The translations under genes were made by a program, and so were the position numbers. Shown here in pieces: positions 10,867-23,297 of a stretch of 64,000 nucleotides of DNA. The stretch's first letter is position 1; the number at the start of each line of letters is the position of its first letter. Below the pieces are notes generated by a model. The model saw nothing but the letters and a program-made list of their open reading frames with translations. It did not search any database and had not been told where the DNA came from. This DNA is from Amylostereum areolatum (Eukaryota; Basidiomycota; Agaricomycetes; Russulales; Stereaceae): positions 1 through 64,000 of the forward strand of contig SAXG01000135.1 of NCBI GenBank assembly GCA_012932865.1, in the 5' to 3' direction.

Positions 10867-13800
10867 ATGTCGTCCGCCTTTGGCCCCAAAGAAAAGGACG
10901 ACGGTTTCCTCGACATGGACGACGACGACGGCTGGGAGGACATGCCCGTCGTGCGCGCGACGGACGAATTCGCGAACGGCCTGGACGAGGAGGACCAGAA
11001 GAAGTACCACTACCAGCCGCAGGTGAAGAAAGACGGGCCCGGCGGGGCGGGGAACGCCACGGGCGCGCTGCTCGACGTGGACTACGAGGGCAACGAATGG
11101 CGCGAGAAGGCGGACCAGAACGAGAGCGAGTACACGCGTCTGCGGATGAAGGAGGAGGAGGAAGCGGACGAGGTGCACCTGCGCACGCGCTACCTGTTCG
11201 ACGAGGACCAGGCGATGACGCCGCTCAGCCAGATGCAGCAGACGAAGAACATGCTCACCGAGGCCCAGCGCATCGCGTACGTCGGCCTCTGCGCGCTCAC
11301 GACCAAATCCATGGCCGACGCCCTCAGGAAGATCAACCACAAGGAGCTCAAGCCCGCGATCCAGAACCTCGAGCTGTGGTCGCTCAAGATCCTCGGTCGA
11401 CTGTACTACCACATGGAGCTCGCGACCCCAGGTGAGCCCCTCCGTCGTCTGCACACTCCCCCCTACTCATGTTGATGGTGCTAAACGAGTACGCCAGAAC
11501 AGAAGATGATCGAGAACCTCGGCATGCACGGCGTCATCCCCGAAGACCTCGTCCCGTCGCTGATGACCACGCACACCGTCGCCAATCCCGAGTACGATCC
11601 CGAGGAGGCCCGTCGGCAGGAGGAGAAACGGCACGAGGACGAGGAGGAGCGCGCCCGCCAGGATCTGTCCGCGGCTCAGTCCGACGATATCTCCGAGATC
11701 ACCTTGGTCGACCCCACCACGCCCACTCAATCCCACCATCCCTTCACCCCGCCCCCCTCCGCCGGACTCAACAAGACCTTCCAGACGACCGCCCGGGTTC
11801 TTGAGGACACCACGGCGTCGCAGATGCCCGGCGTATCCACCACGCTGTCCTCCGCGGACGAGAACGTGACGCTGGACATCCGATGGACCGTCCTCTGCGA
11901 TCTCTTCCTCATCCTCATCGCGGACAGCGTCTACGACGCGCGCTCGCGCGTGCTCCTGGAGCAAGTCGCGCTGCACCTCGGCTTGGGCTGGCTGGACGTG
12001 GTCAAGTTCGAGCAGCGGGTGACGGAGGCGCTGGAGATCCAAGAGGGCGTCGAAAGCCTCGAACAGCGCGAGATCGTGGCCGACCGCCAAAAGTCCTCTC
12101 GGAAGCGACGGTACGTGATGATGGGGCTCGCAACGCTGGGTACGCCTCCTTCTCCCCAAGCTATCTGCATGCGGCTCACGCCATGGGGGTCGCAGGGGGT
12201 GGACTCGTCATCGGCTTGTCCGCCGGCCTGCTCGCGCCCGTGATCGGTGCGGGGTTGGGAGCGGCGCTGACGACGGTCGGGATCTCTGGGACCGCGGGCT
12301 TCCTGGGAGGAACGGCTGGAGCGGCGGTGATCACGACGGGGGGCGTCCTCACGGGCTCTGGGATCGCCGCGAAGGGCATGGCGCGAAGGACGCAGAGCGT
12401 GCGCACGTTCGACGTGCTCCCGCTCCACAACAACAAGCGGGTCAACTGCATCCTCACCGTCCCCGGGTGCGTCCCTCCGTTCGCGCGTCTTGCGAGGCCG
12501 TCGGAGCTGACGAATGCGTGCGCTGCGGAAAACCAGGTTCATGACCGGCGAGCTCGACGACCCGCGCTTGCCGTTCAGCGTGCTGGACCCCATCATCGGG
12601 GACGTGTTCAGCGTGCTGTGGGAGCCTGAGATGATCCGGGAGACGGGCAGCGCGTTGAGCATCCTGACCTCGGAGGTGCTCTCGCAGATCGGGACGACGG
12701 TGCTGCAAGCGACGGTGATGACCGCGCTCATGAGTGCCCTCCAATGGCCGATCAGTACGTCGAACCGCTCTCTCCCCCCCCTTCCCGCCGACGCCCCTAA
12801 TCTGAGCCATCCTTTTTTCTCTGTCTCCCCCTTTTCACGGCAGTCTTGACCAAACTCGGATACCTCATCGACAACCCCTGGTCGAACGCGCTCGACAGGG
12901 CGAAAGCGGCCGGGAGCGTGCTCGCGGACGTGCTCATCCAGCGCCACCTCGGCGTGCGCCCGATCACGCTCATCGGGTTCTCGCTCGGCGCGCGCGTGAT
13001 CTTCTACGCGCTGCTCGAGCTCGCGCGCCAGCGCGCGTTCGGGATCGTGCAGGACGTGTTCCTGCTCGGGGCGACGCTGACGGCCTCGCAGCGGACGTGG
13101 TTCCAGGCGCGGGCCGCGGTCTCGGGCCGGTTCGTGAACTGCTACGCGCGCAACGACTGGGTGCTCAACTACCTGTTCCGCGCGACGAGCGGGGGGCTGC
13201 AGACGGTGGCGGGGCTGCGGCCGGTGGAGAACGTGCCCGGGCTGGAGAACGTGGACGTGACGGACAAGATCTCGGGGCACATGAGCTATCGAACGTTCAT
13301 GCCGCTCATCCTCGACCAGCTCGGGTTCCCCGTGTCGGCGGATTACTTCGACGAGCCGGAGGTACGCGTTCGCTCTCTCCCTCTCTCCCTCTCTCTCTTT
13401 CCTTGCCTGGGCAAACTTTCGACCGACCACTGAAACCAAACCCCGCCGCTCCTTCTTTGCGCCAGGTGCCCGACTTCGACGAAGACAGGATCGTCGTGCC
13501 GGAGGGGGAGGAGTTCCCGAAGAAGCGCGGGTGGTTCTCGCGGAGCAAGTCCTCCGGGTCCGCGGGCAAGCCGGGGCACGCACGGTCGCAGGGATACGTG
13601 TCCCGCCCCCCGACGGCGGACACGTACAGACGCGCGGCGTCGATCGGCCAAGTCCCCCCCGCGGGCGCGGGCGCGGACGAGGACGAGCTGCCGCCGCGGG
13701 AGGTCGCGTCCCCGGTGGGTGCTGCGGGCCCAGATCACGCGCCGGCAGCGGGAGAAAGCGCGGGCGGGGACGGCGAGGACGACGTGGGGGGCGCGCTCCC

Positions 13801-14497
13801 CGCCAAGGCGGGCTTCGACCTCGCGGCGATGAAGGCGGTCATCGGCGGGGCGGAGCCGTCCGCGGTGTCGCCCGTGCCGCCGCCCAAGTCGCCGATCCCG
13901 CCGGCGATCGATACCGCGGCGGCGTCGAGCTTGAGGGAGCCGTACGCGTCGTCGTCGTCGGGGGTGCGACCGCACTCGGCTCCGCCGCCGTTGGATCGGG
14001 AGGATGCGGAGGAGGAGGAGGAGGAGGAGGGAGGGTGGGGGAGAGGGATGGGGATGGGGATGGGGGGATCGCGGACGCCGACGGGCGGGTTTGGGGCCCT
14101 GGGGGGGAGCGACCACGGGCGGGACCTGGCGACGACGTTCTCCCGGACTTTGTCCCTCGGTGCGGGGAGGGGGGAGTCAGAGGAGGAACGGGAGAGGGAG
14201 GGCGCGGTGACGTCACGGTTCGCGGACGGGTTCGGGGCTGGGTTTGGATCGGGCGCGATAAGGGAGCGGGAGGGGGAGGGGGAGGGGGAGAGCGGGGCGA
14301 GGTTTGCGGGGGGGTGGGCGCCGGAGCCGCCGGAGAAGGACGTGTATGGGTTTGGGTTTGGGCGGGGGCCGACGTTGTCGTTTGGGGACGCGGCGGGCGG
14401 GATTCAGACCGCGGGCGGGGGCGGGGGCGCGGAGGGGTGGGGGACGGCGGCGCGGAAGACGCCGCCGAGCTATCTTGCGAATCCGTGGGACAGTTGA
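10867..14497 (+). CDS. DUF726 (TMCO4-like) putative alpha/beta hydrolase, 1081 aa
   Basis: Six exons (10867-11431, 11498-12139, 12196-12466, 12537-12754, 12844-13361, 13466-14497) join in frame to 1081 codons plus stop. The N-terminus is acidic (MSSAFGPKEKDDGFLDMDDDDGWEDMP). The core carries DIRWTVLCDLFLILIADSVYDARSR, then a glycine/alanine-rich hydrophobic stretch (GGLVIGLSAGLLAPVIGAGL...) that should be membrane-associated. A GFSLGARV nucleophile elbow (GxSxG) and a late HMSYR histidine suggest a serine hydrolase triad. The family includes human TMCO4 and yeast Mil1, an AP-1 mu-adaptin-interacting protein. The substrate is unknown. The last exon adds about 340 residues of Gly/Pro/Ser-rich low complexity, probably disordered. 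The start at 10867 follows a plausible untranslated leader; an in-frame ATG at 10756 is an alternative. Confidence 0.85.
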
Positions 14498-14922
14498 GCG
14501 CGTGCGCGGTGGAGATCGTTGAGGGATTTTCGCTATGTGTCGGTTCGGCGTCACGCTTTCTGAATTTTTTTCGCACTTGCCATGCCCAGTTCTTTCTATT
14601 CCATGCCATGTACAGTATAGCCTCACGCCACAACGCAACGGTCCAGTCCTCGTCCTCGTTCCCGGCCTCTCGTTATGGTACGTACATCCCGCGGCCGCTC
14701 TGTCTTCGCCACATGCACCCATCCACATCCACGTCCACGCCCACATTCACTTCTCGATCTCGTGCGGAGGAAGGCATCTCTGATGAGCCATGCATGCCGC
14801 GTTCGACTCTGGCCTGTTCACATTCCAACATCCCGGGGCCCAGCTCTACCGCCGTTTCCAGTCTGATAATCGCCCCCCCCCCCCCACCACCCCTAATCGC
14901 GTAAGGGGGTTCCGCCCGGTGG

Positions 14923-14958
<36 letters not shown>

Positions 14959-15896
14959 AGAAGTGTACTGTGGCCCGTGGGTGATTATGCTGTTAGAACG
15001 GACGTCCCGGCGAGACTAAGGACGGATCGCAATGTCGCATGACCGCCCCCCGGTCGATTATCGCGCCAATGGGCGGAGAGCCGACGAGGGGGGGAGGGAG
15101 GGAAGGTTTCATTGTCGGGCACGACGCCGGTATCGATGGTGGGGGTCGGCTCGGAAAGGAAGGAGCTGGAGACCGGTAACTTACAGTAACTAATACAAGT
15201 TGTGGGTTTGTCCTGCTGCCTGCAGGGATGGAGGGTTTTTTTTTTTCTTCCTTCCCTTCTGGTGCGACTCTCACTCGCGGGTGCCGTGTCCGACGTGGAT
15301 GGGGATGGGGATGGGGACGGGGCCCGACGGTGGGGTGAGAACCGGTACCCCCCGGTGTCTCCACGAAATCTAATCTGCGCGTGTGGTGATGCACCCGCAG
15401 GACGGTGCTGGCATGGATGCGTTGGCGATACAGTAGCATGCACGCCGGGCGCCCCGTTGTGCACGCGAACGCGAAGAGAGATGGAACTGGCGGTGGGAGG
15501 GGGGGGTGCGATAACGGCAACGCCAACAAAACGCACGCCGTAAGCTGGACCACCGACTGGGGATACGCTCGTACGCCGTGCGCGTGATCCCACTGCTCGA
15601 CCCGGTGGGATGGCGGGGAGGGTGGGAGACCGAGGAGATGGCGGGCGGAAGGGGAAGCCGGAGCGGAGCGGTGCCTGGAGGAATAGGTCGCGAGCCCTGG
15701 ATGGGTTGCGCTGCGTTGCGTTGTGCTTGCTCGCCGAAATAAAAAGCATCCGGTTCCTTCCTCCCTCCTTCTCTTTCTCTCTTTTCTCCCTCAACTCCTC
15801 CGCCGCCTCCGCCTCCGCCTCCTCGACGACGACGACGACGCACGACAAGCGCAGCAGCAGCAATACCCTCGTCCCCGCTCATACCCGTCCGCAGAA
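14498..15896. other. Intergenic with (TGCG)n microsatellite
   Basis: 3' flank of the DUF726 gene and 5' flank of the next gene. It holds a (GTGC)n run at about 14921-14957 and C-runs near 14872-14885. Long frames on the minus strand here are antisense or low-complexity. No gene recognised. Confidence 0.55.
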
Positions 15897-16660
15897 ATGT
15901 CTCCCCCCCATCCACCCCCGCACCTGCACTACTCCCTCCACTCCCTCCGCCCCTGCCTCCGCCACGACCACGACCACGACCACGACCTCCCGCTCCCCTC
16001 CGACCCCTTCCCCTTCCCCTTCGCCGCCTACCCGTCCCCGCCACCCACGTCCACTTCCCGCCCACCCCCAACCTCACCTCCACCCACCTCACCCACGACC
16101 GCCACACCTACGACCGCGCCCCCATCACCGTCGCCCCCAACCTCTGCGCCCTCCCCGATCGCAACGACCGCACATACACCCCCAGCCCCGATCGGCCCCG
16201 CAGACGCAGACTCACCCCCGGTCCTCCCCCCTCCTCCTCCTCCTCCCCATCCCCCGCGTCCATCAAAGGCAGCTACTTCCACCCCCGCGCCTACGAAGCC
16301 TGCCAACGCGAACCCACCAGCCCTTCCTCCTTCCCCACCGCCGCCGCCACCACCACCCCTCCCGTCCCCATCCCCGTCCCCGCCCTCGTCCCCGACATCT
16401 CCTCCTCCGAGTCCGACGAATCCGACGCGATCCTCACCCCCCCGGAGCCCCTCTCCCCGCCCGCCCCGCCCCCCCACCGCGCCCGCTTCCTCCCGCACGC
16501 GCCCGACCCCGCCGACCACGCCCACGCCCACCTCGAGCGCGGCCGCAAACGCAGCCCGAGCGCGGCCGGCCGGCGGCGGCCGCACCGCGTCCACGCGCCC
16601 GCCCTGCGCAGGAGCGAGTTCGCCGCGCCCGAGCTCGACGGCTGTCTGGGCGGGTTCTGA
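15897..16660 (+). CDS. Conserved hypothetical Pro/Ser-rich protein, one frame break
   Basis: The ATG at 15897 opens MSPPHPPPHLHYSLHSL...DPFPFPFAAYP. The family-like continuation (PATHVHFPPTPNLTSTHL, THDRHTYDRAPITVAPNLCA, then KGSYFHPRAYEAC, ISSSESDESDAIL, and the end ELDGCLGGF) is in another frame. One extra C in the short C-run at 16031-16033 would join them into about 254 aa. The longer frames that overlap this gene are artefacts of proline-coding C-rich DNA. I recall similar small proteins with a YDRAPI...CALP core in Agaricomycetes, but know no function. No signal peptide or membrane segment is seen. Confidence 0.6.
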
Positions 16661-19600
16661 GGCTCAAGTGCTCGGATCGCGCACGCCCCCTCGGGACGGG
16701 AGGCGCGCCCGCGTTGCAGGGTCGACGCGGTCGCACCCGGCCGGGAGGGCGAACGCACGCACGAACGATCCCTGGTGATGGCGCCTTTGCGTGATGCACA
16801 TCGCGTCCCCATCGCATCCCCCCCCCCCTTGCCCCGTTTGCACGCGCACGCTCCGCGTCCTGGACGCACGATCTTTCCCTTGGATCACCGATCCGCCCCT
16901 TCCCCCCCATCCCTCCCCACAATCGCGCTCGCGCGCGCTGACCGCGCCTCCCGTTCTCCGATATGTCCTGTACTTACCCGTCTCCTCTCTCCCCCCCCCC
17001 GCCCGCGCATTCCCCTGACCTGTTGTTCTCTAACCGACTGTTGTACCACCATCGATCCTCTCGCTCCTCTCTCCTCTCCGTTTTTCTGTTTCCTTAATAC
17101 CTCCGAATCCGACGGTCCCCTCCGTCCCTGCCTACCCCCTCACTGACTCGCTCGCTCGCTCTCCTCTCCCTCACGGAGACACGGACCCCCACCCTCTCCC
17201 CCAATCACTTATCCCCCTCTTCTCCAAGCAATTCCTAGGCTTCCAGCCCCCCATCTTGTAGTTTTAGTTTACCCCATCACCCCCTGCATCGCACCACCAC
17301 CACGACCCACCCACCCACCCACAGCCCGGACCACTATGTAGTTGATACCATACCGAATATCTGCCCCGAATCCGAATGGCCTGTTGTATACCCCCCCCCA
17401 CCCCCATCTTCTAGCTTCCCCCGTTGAGCGTAACCAGCCCGCCCGCCCACCCGCGCGCGCCGCGCCTCCCCCCTCCGCCAATCTGAATCTCCGGACCGTG
17501 AACGAGACCGTGAACGTGCGCCGGGTCCGCGCCGGGTCGATGGCTTGCGGTGCTTAAGCGTTACTGCAAGCGCTCGGGGGTGGGAGTACGTAGGCGGGGG
17601 TCAACAGGGAAAGCTGGGGGGGGGGGATGCACGGCGCCACGCGCGGCGATATCGATCGCGCATAAGTAATTCACAACCGTGCTCCCGACTCCCGACTCCC
17701 GACTCCGTTCCGGCTCCGGCTCCCTCCCCGCGCAACTCCAAGTCAAGGGTCTCAGCTAGTCTCCAGTAGCAGAGTAGATAGGCGTCAACCCTCGTGCCTC
17801 GGGATCCTTAGTCTCAGCCAGAGAGCTGCCGTCCGGCCGACGGTGCGCACAACACTTTACTTACAGTAAGGGACGAGACGGCCGATCCGACGACGGTGCA
17901 TCTGAATCGCGCACTGGGATCCGGAGGCGCTGAGTCGTGATATACAATAATACACATCGTGATACACTGTAGGGTCAGGTTCAGGGTGAGAGACTAGAGG
18001 GCGAACGGATCACGGTCACGGTGCGGATTGTGCATCAGCAATAACTTGAGTAGCCAGGGATGAAACGGCGACATCGAACAGCGGAAACGGGGACGAAACG
18101 CGTACGATATGCTATTACGACGTCGATGGTGTTGCAGGGGATCGGACGGAGACGACGAGGACCGCAATCGCAGACGGAATCAGGAGCGCCGCGCGCGCCG
18201 ATAAGCGCACGATACTCGTACTCGTATGCTAATAGCCTCTAACGCGAAGAGCTTGCGAGCGGGGGGGGTTCGGCGTGGACGAGCCCGAGGGACGCGCGCC
18301 TCTGTAGCCTGGGGATCCACATCCATAGTATCCCGCCGTCTGATCCAGACGCGCGGACGCGCGCGTTCGAGCTTCGGGCAATGCACTACGCAGCTCGGCC
18401 TAAGCATGAGCTCGGCGCGACCGCAAGATGTTTGTTTGTGCAGGGGTGCAAGGCAACGGCTGCGAGAAGGACCCAGCGCAACGTCACGGTCGACTCCCTC
18501 TAAGGATGTCCCCGGATTTCGTCCGAGTCACGCGCGTCGAGCTTCAAGCACCTGTACAACAATTATTTAATGGCAAGGGGAACAGACAGACAGACAGACA
18601 GACAGTGACAGCAAGCCCGCACCGCGCCCCTATGTAGGCCTTCTCCTTCCACCTCCCTCCCGATTCCGTGGGATGAGCGAAGGGAGGCGCCGGGCGAAGG
18701 GGCGGGGACGAGGAAGCGTCGACTCGGGATGCGAAGGTAGCACCACGGAGTCACCCCGCTGGGAGGGTGGGGCATTCGATATTCACGCCACGATTCGCGG
18801 AGCGGGAGAAGCTGCCTCTGGCCGGGGGCTTGAGGGATCTGGGCCGTCCAGTGTACAGTGGATGGTTGGGGAGTGCTGCAGCGGTATGTGGCATGGGTAT
18901 GCATGTGGAGTACGCACTTATCTCCGTCCAAATCCCGTCCTTCTTCGCCGACGCGAAGCGGCAGGTCCCCCCCCCCCCCCCCCCCCCCCCCCCCGTCGCT
19001 CGAAGAAGGCGAAGTCGCAGGGGGGGCGCGCGATGCAGGCTCGAGTGTGTACACTGTATAGAACTCTGAGTGAAGGTTCCGAAAAGGGCCACTGGCAGCA
19101 GCGAGCCTTTTCCCGACGCGCACCGAGTCGAGGGGCGCCCCCGGACAGATCCCTTCCCCGCTTTCCGATTTCGGAGGACGCAACGCAGCTTGGGTTCGAA
19201 TCCAGCGCGCCGAGTCCGACGAAGGGGGGCCAGCGACCGGGCCCGTTCTCGCACCGTGACCCTTCCCTTCCCTTCCTCTCGCTTCCCCCCCCCCCCCCCT
19301 AAAAGTCACCCTTGCGTGATCGCCGCTCCCCATTTCCATCCACCGATCTGCCGGACAGCGCCCCAGGACCCGAGCTACGCGCGATCCCTGAGCTGGACAG
19401 GTGGTCCGCTCACGAGAGGCGCGCGTTGACCCGCTCAGACGGGTCTCCCCCTGCAGCGCCCTGCTGGCTCCTGCTGGTCCCCCATTCAGTCCTGTACACC
19501 CCGGGCCCGATCCATTCGACCCCTCTCCCCGATCGCGGCTTCGTAGCCCTGGATCGGAGGGTACCGCGGGGTGCTGGTGCTGCCGGTGAGTTATGTATGT

Positions 19601-20657
19601 GGGATGCGGGTGTCAACTTGCGGTCCGACGTATATTCGGGTTGGAACGGGGGGCGAGAGCCGCCGTGGTTCCTTCCGTGATTGAGCTTCCATAGTACGTG
19701 GTGAGTGGGCCAAGCTTTGTCCCGTTCGAGGATGGGCCAAGGCGTGGCTTGGCGTGTGGGTGCGAATGGGCGTCTTGCGCGTGCGAGATAGCGAGCGGGG
19801 GGTGCACGCGACTCGAGAGGGACAGAAAGGAAGGAGGAGGAGAAGATCCGGAGAGGAAAGAGGAAAGAGGGACAGGAGATAAGTTGCAGTCCTGTCCGCC
19901 GCGCGCGCGCGCTTCTGTCAGGCCGCGTGATCGCGTTTGGGTGGCGTCGGGCGGAGCGCGCTGGAACCGACCGGGGGTCGGGGGATGGGCGGCGTGGCGT
20001 GCTCGGGAAAAGGTGATGGGGGTCGTGATTTTTTGGGGGGGGGGTGTGCGGGGAGGTGGGCGGTTGGGAATTGAGGGTGGTGGTGCGAGGAGCCAGCGGG
20101 GCACGGGACCGCGCGGGATGGAGCGTGCGCGCCTGCGTGGACAGAACGGTGAGTGGGATCGCGGGTCACGCGGCGTCGGGGGTGGCCGGGTCGTGTTCGT
20201 TCGAGGACTATTAGGGGGAGCGCGACGGTCGTATTCTGTACTCGGTAAAACAGGAACAGGCGACCCATACCCGTACTTGAACCCAGCCTTTGCGCCGTCC
20301 TCGTCCCCCCCTCTCTCTTCTTCTTCTCGCACAGGACCCGATTACCGATACCGGCGCCGCGGGACGTCCTGTCCTCGATGATCCACAGCGGGTCGTGATC
20401 TTGGGTGGCGTTCCGAGTTGGGCAAGGGGTGCGAGACGGGCGCCGTTTCTGGATCGGAGCGTGTGGCACCCTGGGTCCGGTCTGTTTCCTTCTTTTTCCG
20501 TTTTGGTCGGGGTTGGATCCGTGGACTGCCAGCTGCCGTGGATGGGATGAAGAGCTCGTGAGCGAGGGATCGCACAGGACGCTGGGACTTCTCACTCATA
20601 CCTCCCCCCTCCTCTTCCCGCACCGGCTCGCTACATCCTGCCGCAACCACCCGCGCT
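16661..20657. other. Four-kilobase gene-free convergent interval
   Basis: It lies between two gene 3' ends (the hypothetical at 16660 and GON7 at 20658). Contents: long C or G homopolymers (about 30 Cs at 18966-18995, about 14 Cs at 19287-19300), a CAGA/GACA simple repeat near 18584-18605, and GC-rich non-coding DNA. Frames of up to 258 aa are present but are low-complexity and lack splice logic. No RNA gene could be supported. Confidence 0.5.
18966..18995. repeat. Poly-C tract of about 30
   Basis: An uninterrupted C run. Its true length is probably uncertain in any assembly. Confidence 0.9.
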
Positions 20658-20993
20658 CTACTCATCGCCCTCTTCCTCTTCCTCTTCGTCGTCCTCGTCC
20701 TCGTCCTCGTCCTCAACCGTCTTCACCGGCCTGCCTTCCTTCTTCAGCTCGCGGTTCCCCACCGCGTCTCGCCACGCCGTCAGCGCCTCCCCGGTCGTCT
20801 CCCGCGCCTCGGCGATCGCGCGCCGCAGGCCTGCGTAGTACTCCTTGTAGCCCGCCTCTGCATCGGACGCGGGCTCGATCGCGAAGACGTGCGTGGCGGA
20901 GGGGCCCGTGCCCGCGCGTGGCGCGGCTGTGTCCTGCGGTGGGTGGATCTCGTAGGCGATGGCGAGAGAGGACGACGACGACGACGACGACAT
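20658..20993 (-). CDS. GON7: EKC/KEOPS complex subunit Gon7
   Basis: A single-exon 111-aa frame reads MSSSSSSSSLAIAYEIHPP, SATHVFAI, GYKEYYAGLRRAIAEARETT and GEALTAWRDAVGNREL, and ends in a long Asp/Glu tail. This matches the fungal Gon7 pattern: a short beta strand, the A/T-H-x-F motif, and a helix with LTAWRDAVG followed by an acidic tail. Gon7 is the small, largely disordered subunit of KEOPS, which makes t6A37 on ANN-decoding tRNAs and affects telomeres. The start at 20993 was chosen because the upstream in-frame extension (to 21086) is unlike the family. Confidence 0.75.
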   Translation of the reverse strand: MSSSSSSSSLAIAYEIHPPQDTAAPRAGTGPSATHVFAIEPASDAEAGYKEYYAGLRRAIAEARETTGEALTAWRDAVGNRELKKEGRPVKTVEDEDEDEDDEEEEEEGDE

Positions 20994-21451
20994 GGCTGCT
21001 TGCTGTGGTGGTTGAAGCTTTGAAGGCTCGTTGAAGATCAAGATCAGGATAGGGAAACACGGGGCGTTTCGGGCCGCTGCGGCCACGCGGGACGCACGTG
21101 GCCTATTTTTCCAGGTCGTTGCGCTCGCTGATTGGCTGCCTCCCCCCTCCGCCCCCCCGTCTCATCCTCTGCTCTCCGTTTTTTTTTCTCTCCCTTCCAA
21201 CATCCCCCACCCCCTTCCGTCGAGATGCCTGTCCTCGCCCGATAGCCCCACGTCTCCTTCGCCTCTTCTCCCCTTTCTCTTCTGGCCGCAAGCTTAGATC
21301 CTAGAAGATACCCCCGCCTCAGTACACGACAACCGAGTCATCGACGGCGTTCTCGCAGACCTCGGCATAGAGCATAGATCCACGTACACGTCTTTCCTGT
21401 CCACGCCATAGAACCATAGAGCATACAACGTTTAACGTCCTCGAATACGCC
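20994..21451. promoter_or_regulatory. Divergent promoter region, GON7 / methyltransferase
   Basis: 458 bp between divergent start codons, with T- and C-rich tracts (for example 21180-21188) but no identifiable element. Confidence 0.45.
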
Positions 21452-22894
21452 ATGGCCCAGACCTCCGGCCGACCGACAGCGCCGACCTCAAGCCTCCCCC
21501 CGCTCGCCCGGCTCGCCTCCCACCCCCCCGCCACCATCACAGCCGCGCTCGCCAACCTCCGCGCGCTCTACTTCCCCGCGCCGCCCCTCCCCGCGCCCAG
21601 CCCCGCCAAACGCCCCCCGCCACACCATCCACGACGCCTCCGTCCCCGATTCCGGATACGCCTCTGCCGAGGAGCACGAGGCCTACGACGAGGACGAGGA
21701 CGAAGTCGAAGATGAAGACGAAGACGAAGACGACGAGGACGAAGCGCTCGAGCTCCTCCGCGCCGACCCCTTCGAGCGCGGCTTCGCCATAAGATGGCTC
21801 ACGGGCCTCGCCGCCCGCGCCGACATCTTCCTCTCCCCCTCCCCCTCCCCCCTCCCCCGCCCGCGCCAAAGCCATCGACGCCGCCGCCGCGCTCCTCGCC
21901 GCCTTCTCCGGCGGCACCGAGCCCGAACAGGCCCTCACGCGCACCTTCGCCTTTCCCTCCCCTTCTTTCCCCACCAGCACCACCAGCACCGACACCAACA
22001 CCAGCACCAACACCAGCACCAGCACCAGCACCAGCACCGGCACCGGCACCGTCGACATCGCGCTCAACGACGCGCCGCTCTCGGGCGCGGACCACACCGC
22101 CGTCGGCCTCCAGAGCTGGGCGAGCTCCATCGTGCTCGCCGAGCGCCTGTGCGCGGACCCGGGCGCGTTCGGGCTCGTGCGCGGCGCGCGCGTGCTCGAG
22201 CTCGGCGCGGGCACGGGCTTGCTCAGCATCGCGGCGGCCAAGGTGCTGCTGTCGTCCTCCTCCTCCCCCCTCCCCCTCCTCTTCCTCCTCCTCCACCACC
22301 ACCACCACCTCCTCTCTCTCCCCCTCTTCCTCCCCGTCCTCCTCTTCCTTCCCCTCTTCCTCCTCCCCTTCCCCCTTCTCCTCCTCCTCCTCCTCCTCCT
22401 CGTCCTCCTCGGCGTCTCCGAGCGCGCCGGGGGACGCGATCGTCGTCGCGACCGACTTCCACCCGGCCGTCCTGGCCAACCTCGCGCGCAACGTCGCCGC
22501 GAACGGCGTGCGCGCGGCCGTGGCCGTGCGCGCGCTGGACTGGGCGCGTCCCGCGGCGGCGCGGAGGGCGTTCGACGTCGTGCTCGCGGCGGACGTGGTG
22601 TACGGCCCCGCGCACGCGGCGCAGATCCGCGCGTGCGTGGCGGGCGTGCTGGCCCCGCGGGGCGTGTTCTGGATGATCGTGGCGGTGCGGGGGACGGGGC
22701 GGCATGCGGGGCTCGTGGAGGGGATTGGGGAGGTGTTTCCGAGGGCGGGGGAGGGGGCGGGGGAGAGGGAGAGGGGGGTGTTGGTGGTGGAGGGGATGGA
22801 GGAGATCGGGAGGAGGGCGGGGTGTGGGCGGGCGGATGAGGGCGGGTATAGGCTGTACAAGATCAGGTGGGCGGGGGCTCCTGCGCGGGGGTAG
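21452..22894 (+). CDS. Methyltransferase_16-type protein (EFM2/METTL21-like), three frame breaks
   Basis: A Rossmann SAM-binding core is clear: NDAPLSGADHTAVGLQSWAS, then RVLELGAGTGLLSIAAAKVL (motif I, ExGxGxG), IVVATDFHPAVLANLARNV, FDVVLAADVVYGP and GVFWMIVAVRGTGRH. These are hallmarks of the Methyltransferase_16 family of protein lysine methyltransferases. The N-terminal part has MAQTSGRPTAPTSSLPPLARL, then SVPDSGYASAEEHEAYDEDED and ADPFERGFAIRWLTGLAARAD. The coding sequence changes frame three times, each time in a C-rich run: C6 at 21613-21618, C-runs at about 21830-21860, and C6 at 22265-22270. A Ser/His-rich insert separates motif I from the rest. The target protein is unknown; elongation factors are typical for relatives. 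Confidence 0.7.
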
Positions 22895-23297
22895 GCTGGC
22901 GAACTTGTGCAATGTCGAGCGAGGGGGGCGGGGGGGGGGGGGGGGCTCTGCCGTGTTTGTTGTCATTGTTTTCGGGGAAGGTTTCATAATATAGGGATTC
23001 GCGACAACTTGCCGTGACTGCGTTGAGCAGACCGACGCTCTATGATCCTCGACGCCAGCCTATCCACCCATGGGGGCTCAGCGCATACGTAGCACTGCGC
23101 ACGACCATCGCATTGCAAGGCGAGCTACGTACACTATATCCCAGTCGTAGATGTAAGGAGAAGAAAGAAAGAAAGAAAATCATCGCAAATTCCGGTCAGA
23201 TCGTCGAGCGAAACGTCGTCCACGCACTAAGCCGGTCACTCTGAATCAGTACGCAGCCCGGTCCCATCCCAGCCGGCACCCGTCGACTCCGTAGGGC
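22895..23297. other. Intergenic between convergent genes
   Basis: G-rich tract at 22928-22945 and a GAAA simple repeat at 23160-23178. No gene seen. Confidence 0.5.

Noticed and set aside
13343..14633. Long minus-strand frames opposite the DUF726 3' exon, rich in Arg/Pro
   Set aside because: Antisense shadows of Gly/Ser-coding GC-rich exon DNA.
14921..14957. Regular short repeat that might be taken for a CRISPR array
   Set aside because: A simple (TGCG)n microsatellite without spacers, in a eukaryotic genome.
15610..16794. 394-aa and 351-aa Pro-rich plus-strand frames
   Set aside because: They overlap the real hypothetical gene in the wrong frames; C-rich DNA keeps all frames open.
19193..19203. 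GGTTCGAATCC resembles a tRNA T-loop (B box)
   Set aside because: The flanking bases do not form a T-stem and no A box, anticodon arm or acceptor stem fits upstream.
18563..19339. 258-aa minus-strand frame
   Set aside because: Spans poly-G and simple repeats, is low-complexity, has no splice logic and no family resemblance.
22223..22987. Minus-strand frames opposite the methyltransferase
   Set aside because: Arg/Gly/Glu-rich antisense shadows. The SAM-binding motifs are on the plus strand.
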